Below, in pieces: positions 1 through 9,007 of a DNA stretch of 53,401 bases. Both the position numbers and the translations under genes were made by a program. Each line of letters begins with the position of its first letter. The first letter of the stretch is position 1. The notes below the pieces were generated by a model. That model saw nothing but the letters and a program-made list of their open reading frames with translations, did no database searches and was not told where the DNA came from. The stretch lies in assembly GCF_020164955.1 (NCBI RefSeq), contig NZ_JAIUHG010000037.1:1-53401 (forward strand), given 5' to 3'. This DNA comes from Mesorhizobium sp. CA8. Lineage in GTDB: Bacteria; Pseudomonadota; Alphaproteobacteria; Rhizobiales; Rhizobiaceae.

Positions 1-980
1 GTGGATCCGGTCGCTCCGGTTGAGCCCGTGGCACCAGTTGCTCCAGTGGCGCCGGTATCGCCCGTCGCGCCGGTTGCCCCGGTCGAGCCCGTGGCACCAG
101 TTGCTCCGGTCGCACCGGTCGCACCCGTGGATCCGGTCGCTCCAGTCGAACCTGTTGCACCAGTGGCCCCGGTAGCTCCGGTCGAACCTGTTGCACCAGT
201 CGAGCCAGTTGCTCCGGTATCGCCCGTCGCACCGGTGGCGCCGGTCGCACCGGTGGCGCCGGTCGCCCCGGTCGAGCCGGTGGCACCAGTTGCTCCAGTG
301 GCGCCGGTACCGCCCGTTGCACCCGTGGATCCGGTAGCTCCGGTTGCGCCTGTTGCACCAGTCGAGCCAGTTGCTCCGGTATCACCCGTCGCCCCGGTAG
401 CTCCGGTCGAGCCTGTTGCACCAGTAGAGCCAGTCGCTCCAGTTGCTCCGGTATCGCCCGTCGCACCTGTGGCTCCGGTTGCTCCCGTAGAGCCGGTTGC
501 TCCAGTCGCTCCGGTCGAGCCGGTGGCACCAGTTGCTCCAGTGGCGCCGGTATCACCCGTCGCACCCGTAGCTCCGGTTGCCCCGGTCGAGCCAGTCGCT
601 CCAGTATCGCCCGTCGCGCCTGTGGCTCCGGTTGCTCCCGTCGAGCCCGTGGCACCAGTTGCTCCAGTGGCGCCGGTATCGCCCGTCGCACCTGTGGCCC
701 CGGTTGCTCCTGTCGAACCCGTTGCTCCAGTAGAGCCTGTCGCTCCGGTCGCGCCGGTCGAGCCTGTGGCTCCGCTTGCTCCCGTCGAACCTGTGGCGCC
801 CGTAGAGCCAGTCGCCCCCGTCGCGCCGGTGGAACCCGTCGCGCCCGAGGCACCTGTCGGACCGGTGGCTCCGGTGGCGCCCGTAGCACCTGTTGCACCC
901 GTCGCGCCCGTGGCTCCGGTAGCTCCGGTCGCCCCCGTCGCCCCCGTTGGACCTGCCGGGCCTGTCGCACCTGGGGCACC
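1..980 (-). repeat. 9-bp periodic collagen-like coding repeat
   Basis: About 109 consecutive Gly-X-Y codon triplets without interruption in the minus-strand frame. X is mostly Ala with scattered Ser, Asp and Pro; Y is almost always Thr. Codons vary synonymously, so the DNA is an imperfect 9-bp repeat rather than a perfect satellite. The array continues beyond the left edge. Such arrays are prone to gain and loss of units and to misassembly. Confidence 0.9.
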
Positions 981-1853
981 GCTGGACGTGACGGTCAGAA
1001 GGCCCCCGGTAAAGTGGTTGCCATCATTTCCTGAGCCACCGGGGCTGTTGATAGCCGTCGTCGTAAAAGTATAGGTTGGAGGATTGGTGGCAGGAACAAC
1101 AGGCGTAAGTGTGCCGTATAGATGAAATCCGGAATCGTAGATAAGGTACGTATGAGTGGCGTCTGGGACAGTTATCGTTATCGAGAAGTTTGGTGCTGCT
1201 GAATTAGCCGCTGACGGAAGATTGAAACTGCCAACGACTGTGTCGTCTGTGGTAGCTACCGTACTATTAGTATCAATAAGGTAGTATGTATTGATATTTT
1301 TGCTGGACCCAGAATCTATAGTGCCGTTGAGCGTCAGGTCGCCCGCAGCAAGGACCCCGGCATATTGCGCCAATCCGTTCGAGGTCAGCGGCGGCAAGGG
1401 AGTGGACGCGCTGGCGGACAGCTCCCAGGCGCCGCCCAAGGCGGCCGCGCCAACCGGCGCACTGGATGCGCGAATATCCGCCCCGACCGCTGCTTCCAGC
1501 GCCGCAACGAAAATCTGGCCCGAACTGCCCGCCGCCGTTCGACAGCTCCACAGCCGCAGCTCGCCCTCGGCAGTGAGCGCCCTGCCTATTGCGGTGAAAT
1601 CCGCGACGGCATCTTTCAGCGTGGCGGTGGACCACTCTCCCGCGGTGAATTGAACCCGTCCCGGCGCGCCATGCGCCATGATATGAATCGCATCCAGTGC
1701 TTCCTGCCCCGCGAGCTCAGCCGCGATCTGCTGCGCCGCCGGGCGGCGGGCATCGAGCACGACCGCCCGAACCTCAGGCCTAAGATTGCCGAGAACGGTG
1801 TCGAGATCGGAGATTGAGGGGTCCAGAAACAGAATTTCAGAGGCACGGGCCAT
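1..1853 (-). CDS. DUF4347 / collagen-like G-X-Y repeat surface protein (partial, runs off left edge)
   Basis: Leftward gene with at least 617 codons; its 3' end lies outside the window. The start is the ATG at 1853, preceded by AGGAG about five bases upstream. Residues about 7-148 match the DUF4347 pattern: an AVVLDARR strand, the IHIMAHGAPG core, ELRLWSC and a closing LGGAWELS. This domain is found at the N-terminus of large secreted bacterial adhesin-like proteins. Residues about 150-290 are a Thr/Ser/Asn-rich beta-type linker. From residue about 292 to the edge every third residue is Gly (GATGATGDTG-type triplets), with Thr as the usual third residue, as in BclA-like collagen proteins whose threonines can carry O-glycans. 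No classical signal peptide is visible at the N-terminus. The plus-strand Pro/Val/Ala-rich reading frame over 1-1074 is the antisense shadow of this repeat. Function as a surface filament or adhesin is inferred; the domain calls are firm. Confidence 0.85.
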   Translation of the reverse strand, partial: MARASEILFLDPSISDLDTVLGNLRPEVRAVVLDARRPAAQQIAAELAGQEALDAIHIMAHGAPGRVQFTAGEWSTATLKDAVADFTAIGRALTAEGELRLWSCRTAAGSSGQIFVAALEAAVGADIRASSAPVGAAALGGAWELSASASTPLPPLTSNGLAQYAGVLAAGDLTLNGTIDSGSSKNINTYYLIDTNSTVATTDDTVVGSFNLPSAANSAAPNFSITITVPDATHTYLIYDSGFHLYGTLTPVVPATNPPTYTFTTTAINSPGGSGNDGNHFTGGLLTVTSSGAPGATGPAGPTGATGATGATGATGATGATGATGATGATGPTGASGATGSTGATGATGSTGATGSTGASGATGSTGATGATGSTGATGSTGATGATGATGDTGATGATGATGSTGATGATGATGDTGATGSTGATGATGATGDTGATGATGATGSTGATGATGSTGATGATGATGDTGATGATGSTGATGSTGATGATGDTGATGSTGATGATGATGSTGATGGTGATGATGATGSTGATGATGATGATGATGDTGATGSTGATGSTGATGATGATGSTGATGSTGATGATGATGATGSTGATGATGDTGATGATGATGSTGATGS

Positions 1854-1944
1854 GACTGGCTCCTGTTGGCTTTGAATTCAATTCAATGGAAAATCGCGCG
1901 TTGGCGCGGCCAGCGAGCGCTCGCAAAAAGGGGCTTGGGAACAG

Positions 1945-2259
1945 TCATCTTCCAGATGGACCCACGGCGCCGCCAGGATGCCCGACAGCGGGGGTTTCTA
2001 CACGGAGGAAGCTGACGGCCTCAAAATTCCCGCCACCGTCAAACGTGCCAATAGCGAGCGATCGGGCGGTGCTTGGGATTTTCACGGTGAGCGCAACGGC
2101 CAGGCTTTGCTTGACGGCCTTAGGAAGGACAACCTGGCCAACGATCGCGCTCTTGGCGGTATCGAGAATGAAATAGGTTTCATTCTCGGTTATATCGCCG
2201 ATGGGCAAGACGCCCCGAATGGTAACTTCCATTACCGCAAAGCCTGCCGTGTAGCTCAT
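1945..2259 (-). CDS. Unrecognised 104-residue protein upstream of the collagen-like gene
   Basis: I do not recognise this family. The ATG at 2259 is chosen because AGGAGG lies seven bases upstream; an upstream in-frame start at 2298 has no such site. The protein begins MSYTAGFAVMEV and has alternating hydrophobic segments (for example VGQVVLPKAVKQSLAVAL) suggesting a small beta-rich domain, then a Gly/Pro-rich tail. There is no signal peptide or transmembrane segment. It lies 91 bp before the DUF4347/collagen gene on the same strand, so the two are probably co-transcribed and the product may assist that protein. Existence as a gene is well supported by the ribosome binding site; the function is unknown. 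Confidence 0.65.
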   Translation of the reverse strand: MSYTAGFAVMEVTIRGVLPIGDITENETYFILDTAKSAIVGQVVLPKAVKQSLAVALTVKIPSTARSLAIGTFDGGGNFEAVSFLRVETPAVGHPGGAVGPSGR

Positions 2260-3270
2260 CACAGTCCTCCTGATTGGCCGGCGGCTGCGCCGCCGCATTT
2301 ACTGTTTCGTACCTTGATGTTTCAGTCGGTGCCGCGGGCCCGCGATCGAACCAGGTGGCTCGGGCTCGCGGATCCTGAAAATCGGCCAATTCCAAGGAGT
2401 GATTTCACTCGTTGGAGCGCATCAGCGAACGACCGACTGACGGCTGTTCGCAAGTCGTTGGGAGCTGAGAGATTCGGATCAATTGGGGGTGCAGCCAGAC
2501 GGATTGCCGCATCGGTACAGCGTCGCTGGGCGGGGGGTATCACTCGAACCACCGTGGACTCCATCACGCGCATCGCAATCTTTCGACTACGACTAGTGAG
2601 GGAACCGACCCGCTTGCGAGGGGATACTTAATTGGAAGCCACCAAGGAATGACAACATCCTGGTCAACCACGATGCTGCGCCCTCACGCATCAAGTGGCT
2701 GTACTCCCGAACCCAAGCTTCGCAGACATTCGCACCGACGGTCTCCCGCACGGCCGCGATTACCCTCTCCTTAATTAGATATTAGTAAATTCGAAAATTA
2801 TAAACTTGTAAATAGCTTCGTTAATAAATTACGAATTGCACGAGAGCAGCAACAGCCATGCCGTCAACCTAGCAATGCAGTCCCAAGCCCAAACGTTGTG
2901 GGAAATCCGGCGTTTAGATCGAGCCGCTCCCGTGCAACCAAAAAAATGCGGCAAGGTCGGAACACGGCCCGCGGACCAGCTGGTGCCGGTCAGCTCAGTT
3001 GGCTCGACCGGAAGTTGCAGCGGGCCTGTCCAGAGCGCGATGCCGCCGCAGGATGTCTCAAGAGCCGCACGGAGGAGCGAGAGTGGAGCAGATCGGGCAA
3101 AACCGGTCCAGCGCTTTTACGAAATCATCCAAACGACCGAAGCAGCAGCTCGGGCGTTTCGTAAGGATATGGATGGTTGCGCATCCGAATAAACCGCTGT
3201 CTCATATGGCACCGCGAGACAATCACCAAAGCCTCTGCTCACAATGTTCCGTGGAGTCCAGAGTCAGCGA
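2260..3270. other. About 1 kb divergent intergenic region with an AT-rich island
   Basis: No convincing gene between the leftward 104-residue gene and the rightward glycosyltransferase. Short open frames here (a 217-codon plus frame from 1978, an 83-codon minus frame 2322-2573, a 118-codon plus frame 2836-3192) lack ribosome binding sites and recognisable protein character. A strongly AT-rich island at about 2764-2835 stands out from the GC-rich surroundings and is the likeliest promoter or regulatory zone for one or both divergent units. Confidence 0.5.
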
Positions 3271-6200
3271 ATGAGTACCGCAAAACGTCTCTGCCTGAAT
3301 ATGATCGTCAAGAACGAGATGGCCAATCTTGAGCGCTGTCTCGGCGCGGTTGCCGATCACATTGACTGCTGGGTGATTGGCGACACCGGCTCGGCCGATG
3401 GGACGCAGGATTTCATCCGCTCTTTCTTTGCCGCCCGCAACATACCCGGCGAGTTGCATGAGTTCCCGTTCCACAATTTCGAGCAGGCGCGCAACGCGGC
3501 CCTCGAGCATGCCTACGCCTCGAGCCTCGGCTACGACTACTTGCTTTTCGACGACGCCGACATGGAGCTCGTCGTTGAGGATCACCGGTTTCGAGAGCAG
3601 CTCGATGCGCCGGGCTACCGGCTCCTCCAAAAATCGGAGTCTGGCCTCGCCTACTGGAACACGCGTCTGGTGAGGCGCACATCGGGCGCGCGCTATCACG
3701 GTGTGACCCACGAATACATAGACGTGCCTGATGGCGTGCACGAACTGCGGGGTATCTGGTACAAGGACCATGCCACAGGTTCGAACCGCGTTGACAAGTT
3801 CGAGCGTGACATAAAGCTCCTATTGGGAGCTCTGGACAAGGATCCGGAAAACCATCGCTACTGGTTCTACTTGGCGCAATCTTACCGGGACGCCGGGCGG
3901 ACGCCGGAGGCGGCGGTGGCGTATGCCAAACGCGCCGCAATGGGCGGCTGGGACGAGGAGGCATGGAACGCCCGTCTCCAGGAGGCTCGCTGCCTAAAAA
4001 AGATGGGCGACGATGCCGGTTTCATCCAACAGGCCCTCGCCGCGTTCAACGAGCGCCCGCAGCGCGCCGAGCCGCTCTATGACCTTGCCCACCACTATCG
4101 CGAGAAGGGCATGAACGACGCGAGCGTGCTGTTTTCGGAAGCCGGACTGGCAATCAAGCGACCCGAGCAGGACATCCTGTTCCTCGAGGACTTTGTCTAC
4201 ACCGCAGGACTGTGGGAGGAGTATTCGATTGCCGCGAACTACGCCCGCGATCCGGCGCGCAAGGACCGCGGTTTCGCGGCTTGCAACTGGCTTGCGCTTA
4301 ATCGGGAAATCGGAGACGGGCCGAGAGACTTGGCGCGATCCAATCTTTATTTTTACATGCGGCAGGCGAATGAGATCATGCCATCCTTTAAGGCGCGACG
4401 GATCGGTTTTGCCGCGCCAGTGGGTTATGTGGCAACCAACCCTTCGGTAGCGCGCCTGGGCGATGGAATCGTGCTGCTGCAGCCGACCGTCAACTGCACG
4501 CTGACGAATGGCGGCCAATACGCAACGCCCGCGGGCGCGCCGATCACCACGCGCAATTTCCTCCTGCGCCTCGACAGCGATCTCGTCACGAAGGACGCAA
4601 GCGAAGTGCTGCAGCCGTCCGATCTGCCGTCGCCCCCCTACGATCGGGTGCTCGGTTTTGCGGACATGCGGCTGTTCGCCTGGCGCGACAAGCTTTGGGG
4701 AATTGCTTGCGTGCGGCAGCTCGCGCCGGATGGATCGTGCGAGCAGGTACTGGCGAGAATCGAAGACACTGGCCTCGGATCGCATATCCTTACCGACTGG
4801 CGCGTCATTCACCCGGCCGGCCAACGGCAGCACGAGAAGAACTGGATGCCGCTGGTCGAGCCCATTTCTGACGGCAGCGACCGGTTCCGTTTTGTCTCTC
4901 TGTGCGGTCCCACGAAGATACTGGACGAGAACGGGCGTACGGTTTCGGAGCAGGAGCCGATGATCGCCGCGCCACAGTTCAGCGGCAGCTCGCAGGCGGT
5001 TGTGTTCGACGGCGGCTGGCTGGCGCTGCTATACGAGGCACGTGCCGGGCCAAACGAGGGCCTGCGTTATCACCAGCACCGCTTCGTCTGGTTCGACGAT
5101 GCCCACCGGCTGGCCAAAGTTTCGCGGCCCTTCTACTTCCATGACAAGGGCCCGGAGTTCGCTGCCGGGCTCGCCTGGCATCCAGACGCCAAGCGACTCA
5201 TGATCTCCTACGGCGCAGGCGACAGCGAGTCTTGGATTGCGACCGTGCAGGCCGACCAGGTCACCGTATTGCTCGACGACGTTGCGGAGCTGGCTTCGGG
5301 GGTGAGCGTTGCCGGTGCTGGCGTCAAGCCGTCGCCATCCCTCAACTCGCCTGGCGCCGGAAATTCCGGCCAGATCGGGTTTGACAGCGGCAGCGGAGGC
5401 GCGAACGGCGCCGGCGCACCCGTCGAGCCGACGTCTTTCGCGTTCCGCGGGACAACAGAGGAATTCTTCCACAAGTTCGCGCCATTCCTGCAAGCGGTCG
5501 ACTCGCCGGCGGAACGGCAAAGGCAATCGCGGGATTTCGATCGGCGCATACTGCCGTTCATCAGCGATGGCGCGGCTCTGCCGCAGATCCACTGCTTCTA
5601 CGAGGTGCTGTCCGACAAGGTCGAGCACGGCACTCTGGTCGCCGCCATCACCTCGATGAGGGCGGCCGGCCATCCGGTGCGCGTGTGGAGTTATTCTCCG
5701 AAGAGGTTGGAGTTCCTGCTGCCGCATGGCGTTGAGGTCAGTGCCGCCGAAGACGTCATGCCTCGCGCTATGTTCGAGCGCATCGTCTCCAGTTCCGAGA
5801 TCAGGTACTTCAGCGATATCTTTCGCTATGCCGTGCTCTACGAGCATGGCGGGCTATGGATGGATTCCGACGTCGTCATGCTGCGGCCGTTTCCCTTCAG
5901 TGGCGATCATTTCTTCAATCTGCAATGGCGTGGATCGCACAAGGGTCATTTTGTTTGTGGCAACGTTATCTACGCCAAGCCCTACAGCCGACACCTCAGG
6001 GCGCTTTATGAAATGTCCATCGAGCGCTTCCACGCGGCAGCGGGGAAGGAATTCGGTGACATCGGACCAAAACTGCTGTCCGACTACATCGCCTCGGATG
6101 CCGGCTCCGAGTTGCACGGCCAGGTCTTCAGCCCGATGTTCTTCAACTCGATCGACTGGACAGAGACGGACAGATTTGGAAAGCCGATCGCGGAACTGGC

Positions 6201-7035
6201 AGACTATTTGAACGACGATCGCGTTTTCGGCATCCACCTTTGGACGGCGCGCAACGAAGCCCGGACCAGCGGCGGTGGGCAGCCCTTGATCTCGCAGCTA
6301 ATCACACCTGCTGATGGTTTCCCGGCACTCACAAATCTCGCCGACCGCTTCAACACTGACAAAAACCGGCATATCGGCAACCGTCATGCATACGCCAGGA
6401 TCTACGATCGCCTGCTGTCGAGCCGCCGGCTATCCTTGCGGAGGCTTATGGAGATAGGGCTGTGTCGCGTGATGTCGGAGGGCCAGACCGAGACGCCTTC
6501 CGTTGCGCTGTGGCAGAGCTATTTTCCTTTCTGCGAGGTGATCGGCGTTGACCTGACGGATTTTTCGCGGCTCAACAACGAAAGGTTCAAATCCTTCGTT
6601 TGCGATCAGTCCAAGGCGGAGGATCTTCGCGGAGTGGCCGCGAAGCTCGCACCTGCCTCATTCGACGCGATAATCGACGACGGCAGTCACGCATCCTTCG
6701 ACGAACAACTGACACTGCGCGAGTTCTTTCCGCTGCTTCGAGATGGCGGCTGGTATTTCATCGAGGACCTCGACTGGCAGCCGCCTGGCGAAGACATCAC
6801 CAAGATCACGCCGACCAAGACATTGTTGCAGGAAATCAAGGACTGCGGGACCGCACGGTCGGTTGATCCGCTGGGTGTCAGCGCGTTTGCCGGCCAATTT
6901 GCCGAAATCCTGTTCTTCGACAGCCACTATGAGCTCGACCGGGCGCAATTGCTCGGCGGGCTCGTAGCCGTCCGCAAGCGCGCAAGTCTGGATTTTGGAC
7001 ATAACAACGTCGCACGGGTTGGGAAGGCGTCGTGA
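3271..7035 (+). CDS. Multidomain glycosyltransferase: GT2 + TPR + propeller-like + GT32 (DXD) + methyltransferase
   Basis: A 1254-residue cytosolic protein if started at ATG 3271; an ATG 27 bases upstream has no ribosome binding site. Residues about 5-190 are a GT-A family 2 domain, with LCLNMIVKNE at the start, GDTGSADGT, and the metal-binding DDAD near residue 95. Residues about 190-300 look like TPR repeats. Residues about 370-680 are beta-rich and resemble the five-bladed propeller of glycoside hydrolase 43/130-type proteins (WHPDAKRLMISYGAGD). Residues about 770-1010 are a GT32-type domain with the diagnostic FSDIFRYAVLYEHGGLWMDS segment around residues 847-867, holding the DXD motif. 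Residues about 1025-1250 are a class I methyltransferase with DRFNTDK and DDGSH, as in MycE-type enzymes. It probably builds and caps a glycan on a surface polymer or protein. The next gene overlaps its stop. The substrate is not deducible. Confidence 0.85.
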   Translation: MSTAKRLCLNMIVKNEMANLERCLGAVADHIDCWVIGDTGSADGTQDFIRSFFAARNIPGELHEFPFHNFEQARNAALEHAYASSLGYDYLLFDDADMELVVEDHRFREQLDAPGYRLLQKSESGLAYWNTRLVRRTSGARYHGVTHEYIDVPDGVHELRGIWYKDHATGSNRVDKFERDIKLLLGALDKDPENHRYWFYLAQSYRDAGRTPEAAVAYAKRAAMGGWDEEAWNARLQEARCLKKMGDDAGFIQQALAAFNERPQRAEPLYDLAHHYREKGMNDASVLFSEAGLAIKRPEQDILFLEDFVYTAGLWEEYSIAANYARDPARKDRGFAACNWLALNREIGDGPRDLARSNLYFYMRQANEIMPSFKARRIGFAAPVGYVATNPSVARLGDGIVLLQPTVNCTLTNGGQYATPAGAPITTRNFLLRLDSDLVTKDASEVLQPSDLPSPPYDRVLGFADMRLFAWRDKLWGIACVRQLAPDGSCEQVLARIEDTGLGSHILTDWRVIHPAGQRQHEKNWMPLVEPISDGSDRFRFVSLCGPTKILDENGRTVSEQEPMIAAPQFSGSSQAVVFDGGWLALLYEARAGPNEGLRYHQHRFVWFDDAHRLAKVSRPFYFHDKGPEFAAGLAWHPDAKRLMISYGAGDSESWIATVQADQVTVLLDDVAELASGVSVAGAGVKPSPSLNSPGAGNSGQIGFDSGSGGANGAGAPVEPTSFAFRGTTEEFFHKFAPFLQAVDSPAERQRQSRDFDRRILPFISDGAALPQIHCFYEVLSDKVEHGTLVAAITSMRAAGHPVRVWSYSPKRLEFLLPHGVEVSAAEDVMPRAMFERIVSSSEIRYFSDIFRYAVLYEHGGLWMDSDVVMLRPFPFSGDHFFNLQWRGSHKGHFVCGNVIYAKPYSRHLRALYEMSIERFHAAAGKEFGDIGPKLLSDYIASDAGSELHGQVFSPMFFNSIDWTETDRFGKPIAELADYLNDDRVFGIHLWTARNEARTSGGGQPLISQLITPADGFPALTNLADRFNTDKNRHIGNRHAYARIYDRLLSSRRLSLRRLMEIGLCRVMSEGQTETPSVALWQSYFPFCEVIGVDLTDFSRLNNERFKSFVCDQSKAEDLRGVAAKLAPASFDAIIDDGSHASFDEQLTLREFFPLLRDGGWYFIEDLDWQPPGEDITKITPTKTLLQEIKDCGTARSVDPLGVSAFAGQFAEILFFDSHYELDRAQLLGGLVAVRKRASLDFGHNNVARVGKAS

Positions 7036-8171
7036 AAGTCGCAGTCTACACCATCGCGTTGAACGAAGCAGCCAACGCGGAACGCTGGGCCAATTCCGCC
7101 GCCGACGCGGACTATCGGATAGTCGCCGACACCGGTAGCACCGACGATACAGTGGAACGGCTGACCGCTGCTGGGGTCACGGTGCACAAGATAGCAATCC
7201 GCCCCTGGCGCTTCGACGATGCCCGCAATGCCGCCATGGCGCTGCTCCCCGACGACGTCGACGTGTGCTGTACGATGGACATGGATCGGTTTCTCGAAGC
7301 CGGCTGGCGACAGAAGCTCGAGGCCGCCTGGACCCCCGAGACCACGGCCCTTTATTGCCAGACCATATACAGATCCAGTGTCGACGACCCGACGCCGCTG
7401 CGAGGGTGGTCGACGAAGAATTTTCATCACCGATGGGGATATCGCTTCAGGCGACCGGTCCACGAGGCACTCGTCTTCGCCGGGGAGAAGGAGGTGACGG
7501 CGAACAGCAGCGACATTGTGATGTACGAGGTGCAGGATCTATCCAAGCCGACGCGCAGCAACTACCTGCCGCTGATGCAAGTAGCGCACAAGGAAGATCC
7601 CGAAGACGCGCAGATTTGTTTCTGGCTTGGACGGGACTTGATGTGGGCCGGCCAACAGGAGCGGGCGGTCGAACTGCTTGAGCGCTATCTAGCCCTGCCG
7701 ACAAGCAGATGGGACGAAGAACGATCCGAGGCCATGCGCTATATCGCCCGCATGCAACCGGAGCAAAGGTTGGCTTGGCTGGACAAAGCCCGGATGGAAG
7801 CGCCGCACCGGCGTGAGATCTGGCTTGACCTTGCCGAGGAGCTTCATGGCAAGGGCGACTGGCTCAATCTGTTCTGGGCCTGCAGCAACGGCATCGAGAG
7901 GACGCGCCGCACTGGAAGCTATCTGGATGACGCGAGTTGCTGGGGTTTTCGATTATACGATCTGGGGGCGATTGCATCGTGGCGCCTGAATGCGATGGAC
8001 CGTGCTGTCGAATGGGGGCAGTTGGCGCTGCAACTTGACCCAGGCAACGAGCGACTTAAGAGTAACTTCGATTTCTTCGTTCGGCGGCGCAAAGAGGATC
8101 GAGAAAGCGACCTTAGCTCATCTCTTGGCCCGGAGAGCCAGATGAACTCATCGGAGACCGGAATAGGTTAA
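7032..8171 (+). CDS. Glycosyltransferase family 2 protein with TPR-like C-terminus
   Basis: A 379-residue protein starting at GTG 7032, which overlaps the preceding stop in a GTGA arrangement, so translation is coupled to the large glycosyltransferase. The N-terminal half is a GT-A domain: VAVYTIALNE, ADTGSTDDT (near residue 36) and the metal/nucleotide-sugar-binding DMD at about residues 83-85. The C-terminal half carries helical repeats (for example FWLGRDLMWAGQQERAVELL) similar to TPRs. The architecture parallels the first 300 residues of the upstream protein, suggesting related acceptors. No signal peptide. Likely a cytosolic transferase adding a sugar to the same glycan. Confidence 0.85.
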   Translation: MKVAVYTIALNEAANAERWANSAADADYRIVADTGSTDDTVERLTAAGVTVHKIAIRPWRFDDARNAAMALLPDDVDVCCTMDMDRFLEAGWRQKLEAAWTPETTALYCQTIYRSSVDDPTPLRGWSTKNFHHRWGYRFRRPVHEALVFAGEKEVTANSSDIVMYEVQDLSKPTRSNYLPLMQVAHKEDPEDAQICFWLGRDLMWAGQQERAVELLERYLALPTSRWDEERSEAMRYIARMQPEQRLAWLDKARMEAPHRREIWLDLAEELHGKGDWLNLFWACSNGIERTRRTGSYLDDASCWGFRLYDLGAIASWRLNAMDRAVEWGQLALQLDPGNERLKSNFDFFVRRRKEDRESDLSSSLGPESQMNSSETGIG

Positions 8172-8201
8172 CCGAGGTGGAAGACATCTCACCTGGGCAC
8201 C

Positions 8202-8930
8202 TCATGTATTGATGCGCACCGACTCTTCGGGCTGTTCGTTGCTGATCACAAGCGGTGGGAGGCAGATATATGCCTTCAGCGAAGGCATGACTCCGTTCAT
8301 CAGGCAGTCAATTCCCGTGTTGCTTAATCTGAGGCCAAATCCGGCAAAATCCACGATCATGGGGCGTATCGGCAAGCACCAGTCGAGCAATGCACGCGCC
8401 CCACGGGGGGAAATCGAGTAACAAACGAGCCCCAGAAGATAGCGTGCGCGAAGAAGGCGGGGTTCGGTTTGTGCTTCTTGGAAATTTTGGATGTTACCCA
8501 TCACTTCACCGGAAAAAAATTCGAGCCTTGCACCGGTTCCTCCTGGAAGGGCGTCTAGCCAAGCATAGCACCGCAAACTTGCGCTCCACAGGATGAAGTC
8601 CCAATCAGCTTTGACGGAGGCCACAAGCGAGTGCATTTCAACTTCAAAGTGACGCGAAAAAATCGCGTCGTCCTCTGCGATGGTGATAGGCTGATCTCGT
8701 TGCACTGCCTCCTTCCACAACGCGATGTGAGACACGGCGCAGCCCAGGCTGCCAGCCGTGTATTCCAGATCCTGTGATATGATGTTTTCCTCGACAAGCC
8801 GACCGCGATCCAAGCTGCGTCCATCCGCACCGGCAAATCTCTCCACATTTTTCAGATGGGCGTTCACTGTGCGAAATTTTGCCAGTCGATCCAAGCTGCG
8901 ATCGAGATTGATCACGCGTACGCGGTCCAT
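8202..8930 (-). CDS. Glycosyltransferase family 25 (LPS-type)
   Basis: A 242-residue protein read leftward from ATG 8930, convergent with the GT2 gene and separated from it by 30 bp. The start MDRVRVINLDRSLDR is the canonical GT25 beginning; GCAVSHIALWK (about residues 63-73) and the metal-binding EDD at 86-88 (ITIAEDDAIF) follow. GT25 enzymes transfer galactose or glucose in lipooligosaccharide synthesis, and relatives modify collagen hydroxylysine in animals. Length is typical of bacterial members. With the two neighbouring transferases it points to a surface-glycan locus. Confidence 0.85.
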   Translation of the reverse strand: MDRVRVINLDRSLDRLAKFRTVNAHLKNVERFAGADGRSLDRGRLVEENIISQDLEYTAGSLGCAVSHIALWKEAVQRDQPITIAEDDAIFSRHFEVEMHSLVASVKADWDFILWSASLRCYAWLDALPGGTGARLEFFSGEVMGNIQNFQEAQTEPRLLRARYLLGLVCYSISPRGARALLDWCLPIRPMIVDFAGFGLRLSNTGIDCLMNGVMPSLKAYICLPPLVISNEQPEESVRINT

Positions 8931-9007
8931 GATCGACTGCTCACCCCTGCCTCTTGAAGATCCTCGATGCTATTCCAGTTTCGGCTTGTCCGATATCGGG
9001 AATAGCA

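Noticed and set aside
1..980. CRISPR-like direct repeats
   Set aside because: The period is 9 bp with synonymous variation and no spacers; it is coding repeat DNA.
1..1074. Plus-strand 357-codon Pro/Val/Ala-rich open frame
   Set aside because: It is the exact antisense of the Gly-X-Thr collagen coding repeat; its low complexity follows from the 9-bp periodicity, and it has no ribosome binding site in the window.
2322..2573. Minus-strand 83-codon open frame
   Set aside because: No ribosome binding site, no recognisable features, and composition typical of chance frames in GC-rich DNA; left as intergenic.
1978..2631. Plus-strand 217-codon open frame
   Set aside because: It lies antisense to the well-supported 1945-2259 gene, lacks a ribosome binding site and resembles no protein family.
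2836..3192. Plus-strand 118-codon open frame upstream of the large glycosyltransferase
   Set aside because: No ribosome binding site and no structured protein features; several overlapping frames of similar length exist.
3223..6237. Long minus-strand open frames within the glycosyltransferase gene (e.g. 3994-4833, 5029-5847)
   Set aside because: Antisense shadows of a gene whose plus-strand product has clear domains and catalytic motifs.
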